Notes: generated by a model not told the origin, from the letters alone. DNA of 64,000 nucleotides from Bacillus pumilus (GCF_900186955.1 NZ_LT906438.1:3534001-3598000); one strand, 5' to 3'. Positions 22,266 through 31,642 are shown, counted from the stretch's first letter. Translations and numbers: made by a program.

Positions 22266-22943
22266 CTCAATATCTTGGATACACCAGTTGATTTCTTCGA
22301 TCCCCATTTGCTTTAAATACGCGTTTACCTTTGAAAACGGACGACTGCCAAAAAAGCCGTTTCTTGCAGAAAAAGGACTTGGATGAGGTGACTCAATGAT
22401 GTAATGCTTGTTTTGATCAATGCGTTCTTTCTTATTTTGAGCATGTCTTCCCCACAGCACAAAAACGACGGGCTGATCACGTTCATTCAGCACATCAATC
22501 ACGCGGTCTGTCACACGTTCCCAGCCTTTGCCTTTATGCGAGTTCGCCTCGCCCTTTCTCACGGTTAGCACAGTGTTTAAGAGCAGCACACCTTGCTCTG
22601 CCCAGCTCACAAGTGAGCCGTGATTTGGAACAGGACAGCCAAGATCATCCTTTAGCTCCTGAAAAATATTTCTCAACGATGGCGGATGCTTCACACCAGG
22701 CTGAACAGAAAAGCTTAATCCATGTGCCTGACCTGGACCATGATAAGGGTCTTGTCCCAAAATCACCACTTTGACCGCTTCATATGACGTCAAATGAAGC
22801 GCACGATAAACGTCATCTGGTTTCGGAAAAACGATCTGCGTGCGATATTCTTCCTTCATCCATTCACGTAATTCCTGATAATATGGCTGTTCAAATTCAC
22901 TTTTCATCACAGCCCACCAGCTATCATTTAAAAATGGCTTCAT
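22263..22943 (-). CDS. ung: Ung, uracil-DNA glycosylase
   Basis: Removes uracil from DNA in base excision repair. The 226-residue family 1 glycosylase shows the catalytic-Asp motif [20 protein letters not shown] (near residues 60-80), [34 protein letters not shown] and the DNA-intercalating [13 protein letters not shown] loop. AAGGAGG lies 9 bases before the ATG, and the start overlaps the ywdF stop (ATGA), so the two are coupled. Confidence 0.96.
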   Translation of the reverse strand: MKPFLNDSWWAVMKSEFEQPYYQELREWMKEEYRTQIVFPKPDDVYRALHLTSYEAVKVVILGQDPYHGPGQAHGLSFSVQPGVKHPPSLRNIFQELKDDLGCPVPNHGSLVSWAEQGVLLLNTVLTVRKGEANSHKGKGWERVTDRVIDVLNERDQPVVFVLWGRHAQNKKERIDQNKHYIIESPHPSPFSARNGFFGSRPFSKVNAYLKQMGIEEINWCIQDIE

Positions 22944-23767
22944 TGGGGTTCTCCTCCTTGTGTCTGCTGCGTTAGTCTTGAGATCATCGGTTTTCCATCC
23001 CACACAATCTCACTCTCTGATTCTCGTTTTTTCATTGCTGGTTCTTCTAATAAGACAGCAAAGTTCGCTGTCGGAAGGTCACCCAGCCCATGCTTTTCAC
23101 TTAGATCATCTAAGTAGTTCTTCCTTGTCTCACCAAGATCACTAGACTGATTCCCTCCGCCGTCAAAAAACGCATAGATCACGCTGGCAGCTGGCACTCG
23201 TTTGATCCGGGCATGCTGTGATACACGCAAAAAGAAGTCCCAGTCCCAATAATGATGCATCGCTGGATCAAAATAGCCAATCTCATCGTGTATACAGCGT
23301 TTATACATACTGCCGGAAGGAACATATGTAGAAAAGACACGCATATCCTCAATAGCAGCTGTATACGCAAACAAACGTCTTGACACCGGGAAGCGGGTCG
23401 CGCCTTTTTCTTCAAATGACACAATTTCTGCATCAGAAAAGACAAAATCGGCGTCCTCCAGCGCCTTACTCATACGTTCAATATGACAAGGTGTAAAGTA
23501 ATCATCGTCGTCACTCAGCATGATGACATCGCCAGTCAGCTCCCGCACCCCCACGTTTCTAGCATTCACATGCTGGACGTTCTCATCTAAATGGATCAAG
23601 CGGATCGGAAGTTCGGGGTAGAGTTCCTGAATGATCTCGACGCGCTCTCCTGCATCATTCACAACCACAATTTCAAAAGGCTGTACGGTTTGTCTCGTAA
23701 TAGATTCAAGCAGCTCACACAGTGCGCTGAGCCGGTTATGTGTCACAATTAATAAGGAAATCTTCAT
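22940..23767 (-). CDS. ywdF: YwdF, family 2 glycosyltransferase
   Basis: A 275-residue GT-A glycosyltransferase: [20 protein letters not shown] at the N-terminus, [26 protein letters not shown] and the metal-binding [11 protein letters not shown] near residue 95, then [18 protein letters not shown] as the acceptor/catalytic part. It has a good AAAGGAG site and is followed immediately by ung. Acceptor unknown; cell-surface glycan is the likely context. Confidence 0.88.
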   Translation of the reverse strand: MKISLLIVTHNRLSALCELLESITRQTVQPFEIVVVNDAGERVEIIQELYPELPIRLIHLDENVQHVNARNVGVRELTGDVIMLSDDDDYFTPCHIERMSKALEDADFVFSDAEIVSFEEKGATRFPVSRRLFAYTAAIEDMRVFSTYVPSGSMYKRCIHDEIGYFDPAMHHYWDWDFFLRVSQHARIKRVPAASVIYAFFDGGGNQSSDLGETRKNYLDDLSEKHGLGDLPTANFAVLLEEPAMKKRESESEIVWDGKPMISRLTQQTQGGEPQ

Positions 23768-23895
23768 ATTCAGCTAACTCCTTTAATAGATTCGTCTTTT
23801 TCCATTAAAACATAAAATGACGTTCTTCTCATGATATAAAAGGCGGTTTGATGTGACGGGAAAATGGGAATTTTCGATGGAAAGGAGTGATCACG

Positions 23896-24201
23896 ATGGA
23901 ATATTTCACAGTAGAAAATAGCAAAGAAGCGAAGCAGACCATTGAACAAATACGCTCAGCAAAAGATGATATTTTTGTTTTTGCATACGATCCAGAACGC
24001 TCTGATACCGTCACAGAGCATACGAATGCCAAAAGCATGACAGCGGTCGATCAAGGGATTTTAGATCAAATTGCCAATGTCATCCGCACTCGGGATGACG
24101 AGCTCATGGCCAAAATGATGTCAGTTGGCGCCGATCAGGAATTAGCTTTAACTCTTTTAGACGAACTGAAAAAGGGGAAATTGGTGATTTGTAAAAGGTA
24201 A
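23896..24201 (+). CDS. General stress protein 17M-like (YflT domain)
   Basis: A 101-residue soluble protein with the pattern DIFVFAYDPERSDTVTEHTNAK, then VDQGILDQIANVIRTRDDELMAKMMSVG. This is the shape of the heat-induced stress protein YflT domain (a His/Asp-Arg-Thr core followed by a DELxxK helix). AAAGGAG lies 8 bases before the ATG, so the upstream GTG is rejected. Sigma-B control is usual for relatives; I did not find a clear promoter. Followed by a strong terminator. Confidence 0.75.
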   Translation: MEYFTVENSKEAKQTIEQIRSAKDDIFVFAYDPERSDTVTEHTNAKSMTAVDQGILDQIANVIRTRDDELMAKMMSVGADQELALTLLDELKKGKLVICKR

Positions 24202-24206
24202 GGGGA

Positions 24207-24239
24207 AAGGCGTTCTTCCTAGGGTAGAACGCTTTTTTA
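24207..24239 (+). terminator. Terminator after the YflT-like gene
   Basis: GGCGTTCT and AGAACGCT-type arms form a stem around TCCTAGGGT, followed by six T residues. Confidence 0.87.
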
Positions 24240-24326
24240 TGTCGTTTCATTGTGATAAATGGAAAAGCTGATTATAATAAGGATAGAACAGTAACTGTTA
24301 CACATCACATTGGAGGTTCAGCAACT

Positions 24327-25136
24327 ATGTCTATGAATAAAGCACTCACCATCGCAGGCTCGGATTCAAGCGGCGGTGCAGGTATCCAAGCAGATTTAAA
24401 AACGTTTCAAGAAAAAAACGTCTACGGGATGACAGCTTTAACCGTTGTCGTTGCAATGGACCCTCATAACCATTGGGATCATCAGGTGTTTCCAATTGAT
24501 ACGGCGACGATTCGTGCGCAGCTCTCTACCATTGTAGAAGGTATTGGGGTAGATGCGCTGAAAACGGGTATGCTCCCAACGGTCGACGTGATCGAACTTG
24601 CAGCTGACACCATCAAAACATACGACCTAAAAAATGTCGTCATTGATCCTGTTATGGTTTGTAAGGGTGCGAACGAAGTCCTTTATCCAGAGCACGCGGA
24701 AGCACTGCGCGAAAAGCTTACGCCACTGGCAACCGTCATCACGCCTAACCTTTTCGAAGCAGGTCAATTAAGCGGAATCGGTGAGATCAAAACGATCGAA
24801 CAAATGGAAGAAGCAGCAAAACGCATTCACGAACTTGGTGCCAAGTATGTGGTCATCACTGGAGGCGGTAAGCTAAGCGCAGATAAAGCGATCGATTTGC
24901 TTTATGATGGACAAACCTTCGAACGACTTGAAACAGAGAAGATCGACACAGAATACACACACGGCGCAGGCTGCACATTCTCAGCAGCAGTCACAGCTGA
25001 ACTGGCAAACGGCTCAGACGTGAAAGAAGCCATTTATGCAGCAAAAGAATTCATCACAGCTGCCATCAAAGGCTCTTTCCAACTAAACGAATACATCGGA
25101 CCAACAAAGCACTCTGCTCATCGTTTTGACAGATAA
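24327..25136 (+). CDS. pdxK: PdxK, pyridoxal/HMP kinase (ThiD family)
   Basis: Phosphorylates pyridoxal and related vitamers (and can act on HMP); a ribokinase-fold ThiD paralogue. Seen: ALTIAGSDSSGGAGIQADLKTF at the start, VYGMTALTVVVAMDP, VIDPVMVCKGANEVL, VITPNLFEAGQLSG and the anion-hole/catalytic EYTHGAGCTFSAAVTAEL near residue 210. The 269 residues match B. subtilis PdxK (YwdB). The chosen ATG follows TGGAGG by 10 bases; the upstream frame is not conserved. Confidence 0.92.
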   Translation: MSMNKALTIAGSDSSGGAGIQADLKTFQEKNVYGMTALTVVVAMDPHNHWDHQVFPIDTATIRAQLSTIVEGIGVDALKTGMLPTVDVIELAADTIKTYDLKNVVIDPVMVCKGANEVLYPEHAEALREKLTPLATVITPNLFEAGQLSGIGEIKTIEQMEEAAKRIHELGAKYVVITGGGKLSADKAIDLLYDGQTFERLETEKIDTEYTHGAGCTFSAAVTAELANGSDVKEAIYAAKEFITAAIKGSFQLNEYIGPTKHSAHRFDR

Positions 25137-25142
25137 AACAGA

Positions 25143-25183
25143 AAAAACCCGATTCGCCTTGTTAGAAGGTGAATCGGGTTTTG
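25143..25183. terminator. Bidirectional terminator between pdxK and the esterase gene
   Basis: AAACCCGATTC-CCTT and AAGG-GAATCGGGTTT form a long stem around GTTAG, with A-run and T-run on the outer sides. Confidence 0.92.
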
Positions 25184-25184
25184 T

Positions 25185-26258
25185 TTATCGAAAGCTGCGT
25201 CTCTGTGCAAACAGCCAATCTGTTAAGCCTGGTGTCTCATAAGCAGGCGTCCATGATGCATGGTCATATCCATACTTGCTTGCGTACTCCGTATAAAGCG
25301 GCTGGCCACCAGCTTTTTGAATAGCTTGAATTGTATTTCTCGCATAGCTGATAGGGATGATGGAATCATCTTCTGCATGAAATGCCCATATTGGCTTGTG
25401 TGCTAAAATTCCTGCCTTGCTTGGATCTGCACCCCCCGCAATAGGAATCATCGCTGCAAACAAACGAGGATATGTGATGTTCAACTGGTACGTGCCAAAT
25501 CCACCTTGTGATAAACCCGTCGCATAAATTCTTTTCTGATCAATCTGATAAGAAGTTAACACATGCTGAAGGACATCATAAGCTTTGTGTAAATCTGGTG
25601 AAAATTGAAACACGTTTGTCAGATCGATTTCATTTTGCAAATTTCTTGTTAATGCAAAGCCTCCATCGACAGCATTTCGCGCCTGAGGTGCTAGTACGTA
25701 CGAAGGATGTTTCTTTTGAACTTCAGGGGAAGCCCATAAAACTGCACCATCATTCGCAAGTAACTGCTTTTGATTGTCTGTTCCCCTCTCCCCGCCTCCA
25801 TGTAAGAACAGGACTAGAGGATAGGCTTTACCCCTCTTACGGTTTTTTGGAATATACAGCCGATAAGGCATTCCTTGGTATTCGAAAGATAAAAAAGATG
25901 ATGCAATGTCCTCTCGTGTGACAAAGCGATAATTGTACGTAGACGTGGAAAGGCGGTGGTTTTTCTTGTAAGCGCTTACTTTTAAAGTCGTATCAGTTTC
26001 TATATGAATGGGCTTTTTGTATAACTGACTTTGAGTTGTCGGCTGGCTGCCATCTGTTGTGTAATAAAGAGAAGCTTTTTGAACGTGAGAATGCAGAGCT
26101 ACCTCTTGTGAACGATAATATTGACCAGATGGGACTGAAGCAGTTGATGCAAAATACGACGTATGATTTCGGGCAGAAGAAACGGAAGGAAAAAGAAAAC
26201 TCATAGAAAATAGGACAATGATAAAGGTGATCAGGCATTTCTTGGTTGTATGGTTCAT
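25185..26258 (-). CDS. Secreted alpha/beta-hydrolase with N-terminal chitobiase-type domain
   Basis: A ~357-residue exported esterase. Residues 1-30 are a signal peptide (KKCLITFIIVLFSMSFLF ending SVSSARN). Residues ~35-105 resemble the chitobiase C-terminal (CHB_HEX) beta-domain: SLYYTTDGSQPT...YKKPIHI...LKVSAYK. The rest is a poly-hydroxybutyrate/feruloyl-esterase-like hydrolase: LVLFLHGGGERG, nucleophile Ser in YATGLSQGGFGTYQ (near 248), acid in HAEDDSIIP (near 296), His in GYDHASW. AGGAGG lies 6 bases before the ATG. A cre-like site upstream and another inside suggest CcpA control. Substrate unknown; polysaccharide esters are plausible. Confidence 0.82.
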   Translation of the reverse strand: MNHTTKKCLITFIIVLFSMSFLFPSVSSARNHTSYFASTASVPSGQYYRSQEVALHSHVQKASLYYTTDGSQPTTQSQLYKKPIHIETDTTLKVSAYKKNHRLSTSTYNYRFVTREDIASSFLSFEYQGMPYRLYIPKNRKRGKAYPLVLFLHGGGERGTDNQKQLLANDGAVLWASPEVQKKHPSYVLAPQARNAVDGGFALTRNLQNEIDLTNVFQFSPDLHKAYDVLQHVLTSYQIDQKRIYATGLSQGGFGTYQLNITYPRLFAAMIPIAGGADPSKAGILAHKPIWAFHAEDDSIIPISYARNTIQAIQKAGGQPLYTEYASKYGYDHASWTPAYETPGLTDWLFAQRRSFR

Positions 26259-26319
26259 ATCGTTCCTCCTGTACATGCTCAGATGAATTTTTATTTATTA
26301 TTTATCATGACAATAGAAA

Positions 26320-26333
26320 TGTCAACGCTTTCA
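26320..26333. promoter_or_regulatory. cre-like CcpA site upstream of the esterase gene
   Basis: TGTCAACGCTTTCA fits the cre consensus TGWNANCGNTNNCA at every defined position. It lies ~60 bases before the esterase start, in its promoter region, suggesting carbon catabolite control. Confidence 0.6.
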
Positions 26334-26361
26334 TTTTAATTTCTGAATCATCTGACCGAAA

Positions 26362-26398
26362 TAAAAGAGTGCACTCGCACGCAAGTACACTCTTTTAT
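26362..26398 (-). terminator. Terminator after ywdA
   Basis: AAAAGAGTG-ACT and AGT-CACTCTTTT form a stem with one mismatched pair; T-runs lie on both outer sides. Confidence 0.83.
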
Positions 26399-26412
26399 CC
26401 ATAAATGAATAC

Positions 26413-26667
26413 CTACTTTTGCTGATCAGATTCTTTCGCCATTTTTCGAATAAAGGCTTCAATGGATTCAACAAATAAGGCATATTCTTTCATTTGTTTA
26501 TACGTATCTGACAGCTTCTCTTTTAATTCTTCCTGCTCTAGAGAAGGTTCACCGAGAATAGATTGGACTTGAATGAGCAATTCTTTATATTCTTCACGTT
26601 TATCTTCAACATGATCTGCCATTGTCTCCAAGCGTTTTCTAGTCGTCGGCTGCTGTTTTGAATTCAA
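26413..26667 (-). CDS. ywdA: YwdA-like small coiled-coil protein
   Basis: An 84-residue, highly charged, mostly helical protein (KREEYKELLIQVQSILGEPS, then EELKEKLSDTYKQMKEYALF). No known domain. The TTG start has AGGGG 8 bases upstream. In B. subtilis ywdA is the last gene of sacT-sacP-sacA-ywdA; the same position and strand here support the symbol. Unlike a tight operon, 190 bases and a terminator separate it from sacA, so it probably has its own promoter or lives on read-through. Confidence 0.6.
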   Translation of the reverse strand: MNSKQQPTTRKRLETMADHVEDKREEYKELLIQVQSILGEPSLEQEELKEKLSDTYKQMKEYALFVESIEAFIRKMAKESDQQK

Positions 26668-26845
26668 ATAAACAACCCCTTTTTTTGTCCTACCGCATTT
26701 GGATAAACGTCAGCCTCAGCTGTATATATTTTAAAATGATACCATAATGCCACTTGATATCCTATATGTAAAACGTCATCAAACCGCTTCCAGCCAACCT
26801 TGTATATACATGATATAGCTCCTTAGATACAGGCTGAATTCACTA

Positions 26846-26873
26846 GAAAAAAGCAGATCATTGACCTGCTTCT
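26846..26873 (-). terminator. Terminator overlapping the sacA 3' end
   Basis: On the minus strand AAGCAGGTCA and TGATCTGCTT form a stem with an internal mismatch, followed by six T residues; the stem begins in the last sacA codons. Confidence 0.7.
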
Positions 26874-28315
26874 CTTTGTAAATGCCATGTTTTTAGTTTA
26901 AGATTTGTTTCATTTCTACCACTGATCGAGATTGATTTATTTCCCGGGGAAGGAAAGTAACGAGCAGTCAATACTTCCCGGCCTCCGTTTACAAAAATCT
27001 CAATCGACGATGCATCGATAAAGATGTGAAGATCTTGTAATTCCTCTATTGCTACTTCTCGAACTTCTTTTGATCGATCTTCAAATCGATCTCGCTCTAG
27101 TGTCAGTTTGCCCTCATCTTTATCATAAATGATACGGGCTGCCGCTCGAATACAGCATTCAAACCCTTTTTGTGTATCAATTTGATCAATGAATAACTCT
27201 GCGCTCGTAATATCATCTACAGGAATCGATTGGACGGAGCGTTTGATATGGAAAATATGCTCATGTTCGTTGGTTCTCATCGCCTGAAGCTCAGTGACTG
27301 GCTTTTGAATCAGATGTCCGTCATCATCTAAACACAGCTCTCTCGGAATGGTGAGGCAGTGTATCCATTGATACGAAATCGTTGGGTGATGCTCTTCTCC
27401 TTGATCAGGCACTCCCATCCATCCGATTAAAAGACGTCTGCCTGATTCGTCTAGAAAGGTTTGCTGCGCATAGAAGTCAAAGCCTCGGTCCAGCTCCTCA
27501 AATGCTCCGTGCGTATATTGATAGGTATGGTCATCCAATCTCCCAACAAAATAGCCTGATTGATGTGTATTATGATATTTTAAGCCATCCGGCTTGAGCC
27601 CCTGCGGCGACACAATCAATACATCCCGGCCATCTAATTCAAATAGATCTGGACATTCCCACATATAGCCGAAATCCTCTAATCCATTTTTCCCACTGCC
27701 TGCAATGATGCCTTGAAACGTCCAATTATCTAAAGTATCAGAGGTAAACAAGACGAGATTCCCTTTCAGGTTCAGGCTTTGTGCACCTAGAACCATGTAC
27801 CACTGGCCATTTCGCTTCCATACTTTCGGATCACGAAAATGGGCGGTGAATCCATCTGGCAGCGTCGCCACGACACCTTTTTTCTGAAAATGAATGCCAT
27901 CCTCTGAAACAGCTAAACATTGATACGTCTCGCGGTTCCCTTGTTCATCGCGAACGTTGCCAGTGTACATCACATACATATGTCCATCGTCAATGACTGC
28001 ACTGCCAGAATAACAGCCGTTTTGATCAAACCAATCACTTGGCGCAAGGGCGGCTTCCTCGTGCTGCCAATTTACTAGATCTGTCGATGTGTAATGGCCC
28101 CAAAATTTTGCGCCGTGACCCGTTTCGAATGGCTGCCACTGATAAAAAACGTGGTAAACGCCTTTCCACTGAATCAACCCATTCGGGTCATTTAAAAGAC
28201 CTACTGGCGGCATTAAATGAAAATGCTGGCGGTACACATCTTTTTTCACCAAATGCTCGTAGTTTCGAATACGTTCTGCTACCTTTTGACGAAGTACTGC
28301 GTCAGTTGTTGTCAT
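26858..28315 (-). CDS. sacA: SacA, sucrose-6-phosphate hydrolase
   Basis: GH32 enzyme that splits sucrose-6-phosphate into glucose-6-phosphate and fructose in the cytoplasm. ~485 residues with the nucleophile motif GLLNDPNGLIQW, the middle FRDPKVWKR, the acid/base WECPDLFEL, and a C-terminal beta-sandwich ending in IEIFVNGGREVLTARYFP. I start at the ATG 11 bases after AAGGAG; the GTG four codons earlier touches the site. It lies 19 bases after sacP and is co-transcribed with it. Confidence 0.95.
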   Translation of the reverse strand: MTTTDAVLRQKVAERIRNYEHLVKKDVYRQHFHLMPPVGLLNDPNGLIQWKGVYHVFYQWQPFETGHGAKFWGHYTSTDLVNWQHEEAALAPSDWFDQNGCYSGSAVIDDGHMYVMYTGNVRDEQGNRETYQCLAVSEDGIHFQKKGVVATLPDGFTAHFRDPKVWKRNGQWYMVLGAQSLNLKGNLVLFTSDTLDNWTFQGIIAGSGKNGLEDFGYMWECPDLFELDGRDVLIVSPQGLKPDGLKYHNTHQSGYFVGRLDDHTYQYTHGAFEELDRGFDFYAQQTFLDESGRRLLIGWMGVPDQGEEHHPTISYQWIHCLTIPRELCLDDDGHLIQKPVTELQAMRTNEHEHIFHIKRSVQSIPVDDITSAELFIDQIDTQKGFECCIRAAARIIYDKDEGKLTLERDRFEDRSKEVREVAIEELQDLHIFIDASSIEIFVNGGREVLTARYFPSPGNKSISISGRNETNLKLKTWHLQREAGQ

Positions 28316-28334
28316 GACTGTGACCACTCCTTGA

Positions 28335-29723
28335 TTATTTTTCGACTTCTTTTACTTTAAAGATGATGGTAAGAGTAAATGAAACAGCAACAGCGATTAA
28401 CATACCAATCACATAATTCACCACATTTTGCACACCGAATGGCGCTGCAATCGCAATCATCGGAATCCCCGTTAAACCATAGGCGTTGGCGGCTACCTTT
28501 GTGAAGACAACAAATGCCCCGCCTAATGCGCCTCCGATCATCGCGGCAATAAACGGTTTACGATAGCGGAGGTTGACACCGAATATAACAGGCTCGGTAA
28601 TCCCTAGGAAAGCTGAGAAGGCTGCAGGAAGTGCAATTTCTTTTGTTTTCGCGCGTTTCGCTAAGAAAAAGACTGCCAAGCCTGCCCCGCCTTGCGCTAC
28701 GTTGGACATCGCCCAAATTGGCAGCAAATAGTTCCGCCCAATATCATTCAGCAGTCCTGCTTCAATCGCATGGAAGCTATGATGAACCCCTGTGAGCACA
28801 ATGAGAGAGTAGGCTCCTCCGAAAATGAACCCTGCTAAGAAGCCTGCATGATCATAAATAAATGTCAGTGCATTTGAAATTCCTGTACCGAGCATTCTTC
28901 CAAGCGGTCCAACAGCAATAAACGTCACAAATCCAGTTGCAATCACCGTCACAAATGGGGTCACAAGTAAATCAATACTGTTCGGAACCACTTTTCTTAA
29001 ATTCTTTTCAACAAGACACATGATGTACACAGTCAATAACACTGGAATGACTGTTCCTTGGTAACCAAGAAGAGCAATATCAAAATTGAATAAATGCATA
29101 TACTCTGGTTTCGCATCCGTCAGTCCCCACGGGTTGAGCAGGTTCGGGTGAATCATAATCCCCCCAATAACGGCTCCTAAATACGGATTTCCACCAAACT
29201 CTTTCGCTGCACTGACACCAATTAAAATCGGTAAAATGATAAAGGCTGCACTTGAGAACATATCAAGCATTTGGAAGATCGCGGAGCTTGGGTCAGCCCA
29301 TTTGAAGGCTTTCATCATGCCTAAAAGCCCCATTAATAAACCGCTTGCAACAATGGCTGGAATGATCGGTACAAAAATATTTGACAACGTCTTTGCAAAA
29401 CGTGCAAGTGGATTCATTTTTTGTTTCACTGCTTCATCATGGCTGACAGGTTTTTCTTTCTCGTCGTCTGTCTCAAGGCCGGTCTCACGAGCAAATGGTT
29501 CATATACTTTGTTGACCGCTCCCGTTCCAAAAATGATTTGGAATTGCCCCGAGCTTGAGAAAGCCCCCTTTACCCCTTCAAGTTCCTCAATGGCATCTTT
29601 GTCAATCAGTTCCTCATCTTTCATCACCAATCTGAGTCTTGTTGCACAATGCGTGGCACTGATGACATTTTTCTTGCCGCCTAATAGTTCTGTTAATTCT
29701 TTGGCTGTTTTTTGATAATCCAT
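28335..29723 (-). CDS. sacP: SacP, sucrose PTS enzyme IIBC
   Basis: Imports and phosphorylates sucrose through the phosphotransferase system. The 462-residue protein has an N-terminal EIIB domain with the phosphocysteine motif ISATHCATRLRL (Cys near residue 26), a charged linker, then an EIIC domain with ~10 helices and the ITEPVIFGVNLRYRKPF segment and LTGVHHSFHAIE. No EIIA is present, as in B. subtilis, where another protein donates phosphate. GGAGGAG precedes the ATG. Controlled by the upstream RAT/terminator. Confidence 0.95.
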   Translation of the reverse strand: MDYQKTAKELTELLGGKKNVISATHCATRLRLVMKDEELIDKDAIEELEGVKGAFSSSGQFQIIFGTGAVNKVYEPFARETGLETDDEKEKPVSHDEAVKQKMNPLARFAKTLSNIFVPIIPAIVASGLLMGLLGMMKAFKWADPSSAIFQMLDMFSSAAFIILPILIGVSAAKEFGGNPYLGAVIGGIMIHPNLLNPWGLTDAKPEYMHLFNFDIALLGYQGTVIPVLLTVYIMCLVEKNLRKVVPNSIDLLVTPFVTVIATGFVTFIAVGPLGRMLGTGISNALTFIYDHAGFLAGFIFGGAYSLIVLTGVHHSFHAIEAGLLNDIGRNYLLPIWAMSNVAQGGAGLAVFFLAKRAKTKEIALPAAFSAFLGITEPVIFGVNLRYRKPFIAAMIGGALGGAFVVFTKVAANAYGLTGIPMIAIAAPFGVQNVVNYVIGMLIAVAVSFTLTIIFKVKEVEK

Positions 29724-29744
29724 GTTGTCTCCTCCTTTTTTAAA

Positions 29745-29839
29745 ACAAAAAAGACCTAAAATTCACTAACGATAAAAGGACATACACGTCCCCTCGTTAC
29801 GCAAATTTTAGGTCTTGCCTGCCTGACAGTCACAATCCC
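29745..29839 (-). promoter_or_regulatory. Ribonucleic antiterminator (RAT) and overlapping terminator of sacPA
   Basis: Reading leftward, a RAT-like sequence (GGGATTGTGACTGTCAGGCA continuing into GGCAAGACCTAAAAT) covers 29839-29805. Its last part pairs with the matching arm ATTTTAGGTCTTTTTT near 29747-29758 to make a terminator stem of ~13 bp plus inner pairs. The two structures are mutually exclusive. SacT-type antiterminators are known to stabilise the RAT when sucrose is present. A one-mismatch cre-like TGAAAGCGTAATCA lies just upstream (29867-29854). Confidence 0.92.
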
Positions 29840-29947
29840 GCGATATCAAGTTTTGATTACGCTTTCATCATAGTATAAGAGCGTGACGTGCGTCAACCTC
29901 TTTTTTCGAATCTATTGACCCATATACACTATTTAAAGTAGTGTGCA

Positions 29948-29970
29948 TAAAAAAAAGCCTGCATGCAGGC
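29948..29970 (-). terminator. Terminator after sacT
   Basis: GCCTGCATGCAGGC is a perfect palindromic hairpin followed on the minus strand by eight T residues. Confidence 0.85.
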
Positions 29971-29977
29971 ACAACCA

Positions 29978-30811
29978 CTAAACCAATTCGGCATCCTGCA
30001 GACGCTGGACATGCAGCGTGATGTAGCCGATCTCCGATTCAGGGAGATGAAGTTCATATTCATTTTTTAACAATTCAGCGAGTCCACGTGCACACTGGTA
30101 AGCCAAATCATACTTTGTTTGGATAAAACTCAGCATGTCATCGTCCATGATTTGAAATGCCTCATTTGATTCCAACCTGCCTAATGCATACCTCAAATGT
30201 GTCACAAGTCGCTGATAGGAAATACTATCCTCATCAATTGAATGCTGAAAATAGCTTTCTATATGCTCGATCATTTCTTTGATCATCGTTGTATATTTCA
30301 CGGTTTTTTTCATGGACTCCGTATTCATTTTGGCCGTATGAATATGGAGTGCCACATACCCTGCCTCATCGTCCGGCAGTTCAACCCCAAGCCGATCCTT
30401 TACATAACGAATGGCATACTTTCCAATTTCATATTCCTGCTTATATAAGACTTTGATCTCACCAAGCAATTTATTATATAGCACAATGCCCTTTTGAATG
30501 CGCTCAATGGCAAAGGATAAATGGTCAGTCAGTGATATGTGGATATGATCACTAAGTGGCATCATCAGTTCACCCTCTGCATAACTGATGATATGCTCTG
30601 CCACCTCAATATGAACTTCGGGCAATGTCGCAAGAATTTGTTTGAATTTCTCATTTTCTTCACGCACAACAAAGATTTTCTCTATTTTTTGAACGGGAAC
30701 GACGTCATTTTTCCCCTTCTGAAAAGCAATTCCGGGCCCCATCACAATTTTCTCCTGATCACCCTCCTTTACAATCACTGCATTGTTATTCAATATCTTA
30801 TATATCTTCAA
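29978..30811 (-). CDS. sacT: SacT, BglG/SacT-type transcriptional antiterminator
   Basis: Binds the RAT in the sacPA leader to permit transcription when sucrose is imported. 277 residues: an N-terminal RNA-binding CAT domain ([32 protein letters not shown]), then two PRD domains of ~105 residues, with conserved histidines in [13 protein letters not shown] and [12 protein letters not shown] of PRD1 and in [12 protein letters not shown] and [10 protein letters not shown] of PRD2. Those histidines are phosphorylated by PTS proteins. ~140 bases separate it from the RAT. Confidence 0.95.
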   Translation of the reverse strand: MKIYKILNNNAVIVKEGDQEKIVMGPGIAFQKGKNDVVPVQKIEKIFVVREENEKFKQILATLPEVHIEVAEHIISYAEGELMMPLSDHIHISLTDHLSFAIERIQKGIVLYNKLLGEIKVLYKQEYEIGKYAIRYVKDRLGVELPDDEAGYVALHIHTAKMNTESMKKTVKYTTMIKEMIEHIESYFQHSIDEDSISYQRLVTHLRYALGRLESNEAFQIMDDDMLSFIQTKYDLAYQCARGLAELLKNEYELHLPESEIGYITLHVQRLQDAELV

Positions 30812-30863
30812 GGGGTATCCTCTCCCACTAGATAACGTTTCTTATGTGGGATTTTACCCTGTT

Positions 30864-31142
30864 TCATCTCCCATGTAAAGGTAAGAGCGGACCAGCACGC
30901 GCCTCTCTCGTCGTCTTCTCATCAAGCATCATCAGACTTTGCTTAAACAGTTTCTCTAACCTGCGCTTCTTGTTCTTTTCTTCTGCCAGCTTCTCTAGCT
31001 CTCTCTCTTTCACGACTTGAAAGAAACGATCATCCACCGCAGCCGCCTGAAAACGTTGCTGCTTCATCATCACACCAGGATTCACAAGCACATTCATCAT
31101 GAAACCAAACCATACACTCAACCAGTTTTTGAATTTCCTCAC
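30864..31142 (-). CDS. ywcI: YwcI-like small protein
   Basis: A 92-residue protein, start RKFKNWLSVWFGFMMNVLVN, with one hydrophobic/amphipathic N-terminal stretch and a basic coiled-coil middle (ELEKLAEEKNKKRRLEKLFK). No recognised domain. It sits just upstream of sacT on the same strand, where B. subtilis has ywcI; symbol by position only. It reads away from the DnaA-box region shared with vpr. Confidence 0.55.
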   Translation of the reverse strand: MRKFKNWLSVWFGFMMNVLVNPGVMMKQQRFQAAAVDDRFFQVVKERELEKLAEEKNKKRRLEKLFKQSLMMLDEKTTREARAGPLLPLHGR

Positions 31143-31319
31143 TGAACATCCCTCCGCTTTTCTTAGAATCTAGCAGTTCTAGCAAAACAACTGCTCCTAT
31201 CATATCCCGAGAAAAAAGAGAGGTTTGTCACAATCTGGGTGAAAAAACAAACTAGTTTTCAGAAGTTTTGTTGAAAAGTGCAGAAGATCATTATTTACGA
31301 GGATGTTTGAATAAAAATT

Positions 31320-31594
31320 TTATACACACTATATCCAAAAGATAAGCACACCTTATCAACAGGGTTTATCCACATATCAACACCCCATTACTAGATTTTG
31401 TGTATGAGATTTTTTTGTTTTCCATATATATATCTAAATAATTGAGTTATCAACAGGAGTTTGTGCATAAGTGAGACTTTATAAACAAAATAGTTCTTTG
31501 TAACTATGTAAAATAAGACCATTTTAGTAAAGGAATTGTTTTCATCGTATTGAATACTTAATAACGGGCAGTGAATCTTTCCTATTTATCCACA
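31320..31594. other. DnaA-box cluster in the ywcI-vpr intergenic region
   Basis: Six sites match the DnaA box within 275 bases: TTATACACA (31320), TTATCAACA (31353), a perfect TTATCCACA (31366), TTATCAACA (31447), TTATGCACA on the minus strand (31462-31470) and a second perfect TTATCCACA (31586). A weaker ATATCAACA is at 31374. B. subtilis is known to carry oriC-flanking DnaA-box clusters that titrate DnaA, and I recall the ywcI-vpr region as one of them. The whole 31143-31642 gap otherwise holds only AT-rich DNA and the vpr leader. Confidence 0.8.
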
Positions 31595-31642
31595 AAAAGA
31601 AAGGCTATCTCCCTAAAAACACAGCTAGAAAGGGGAAAATTA

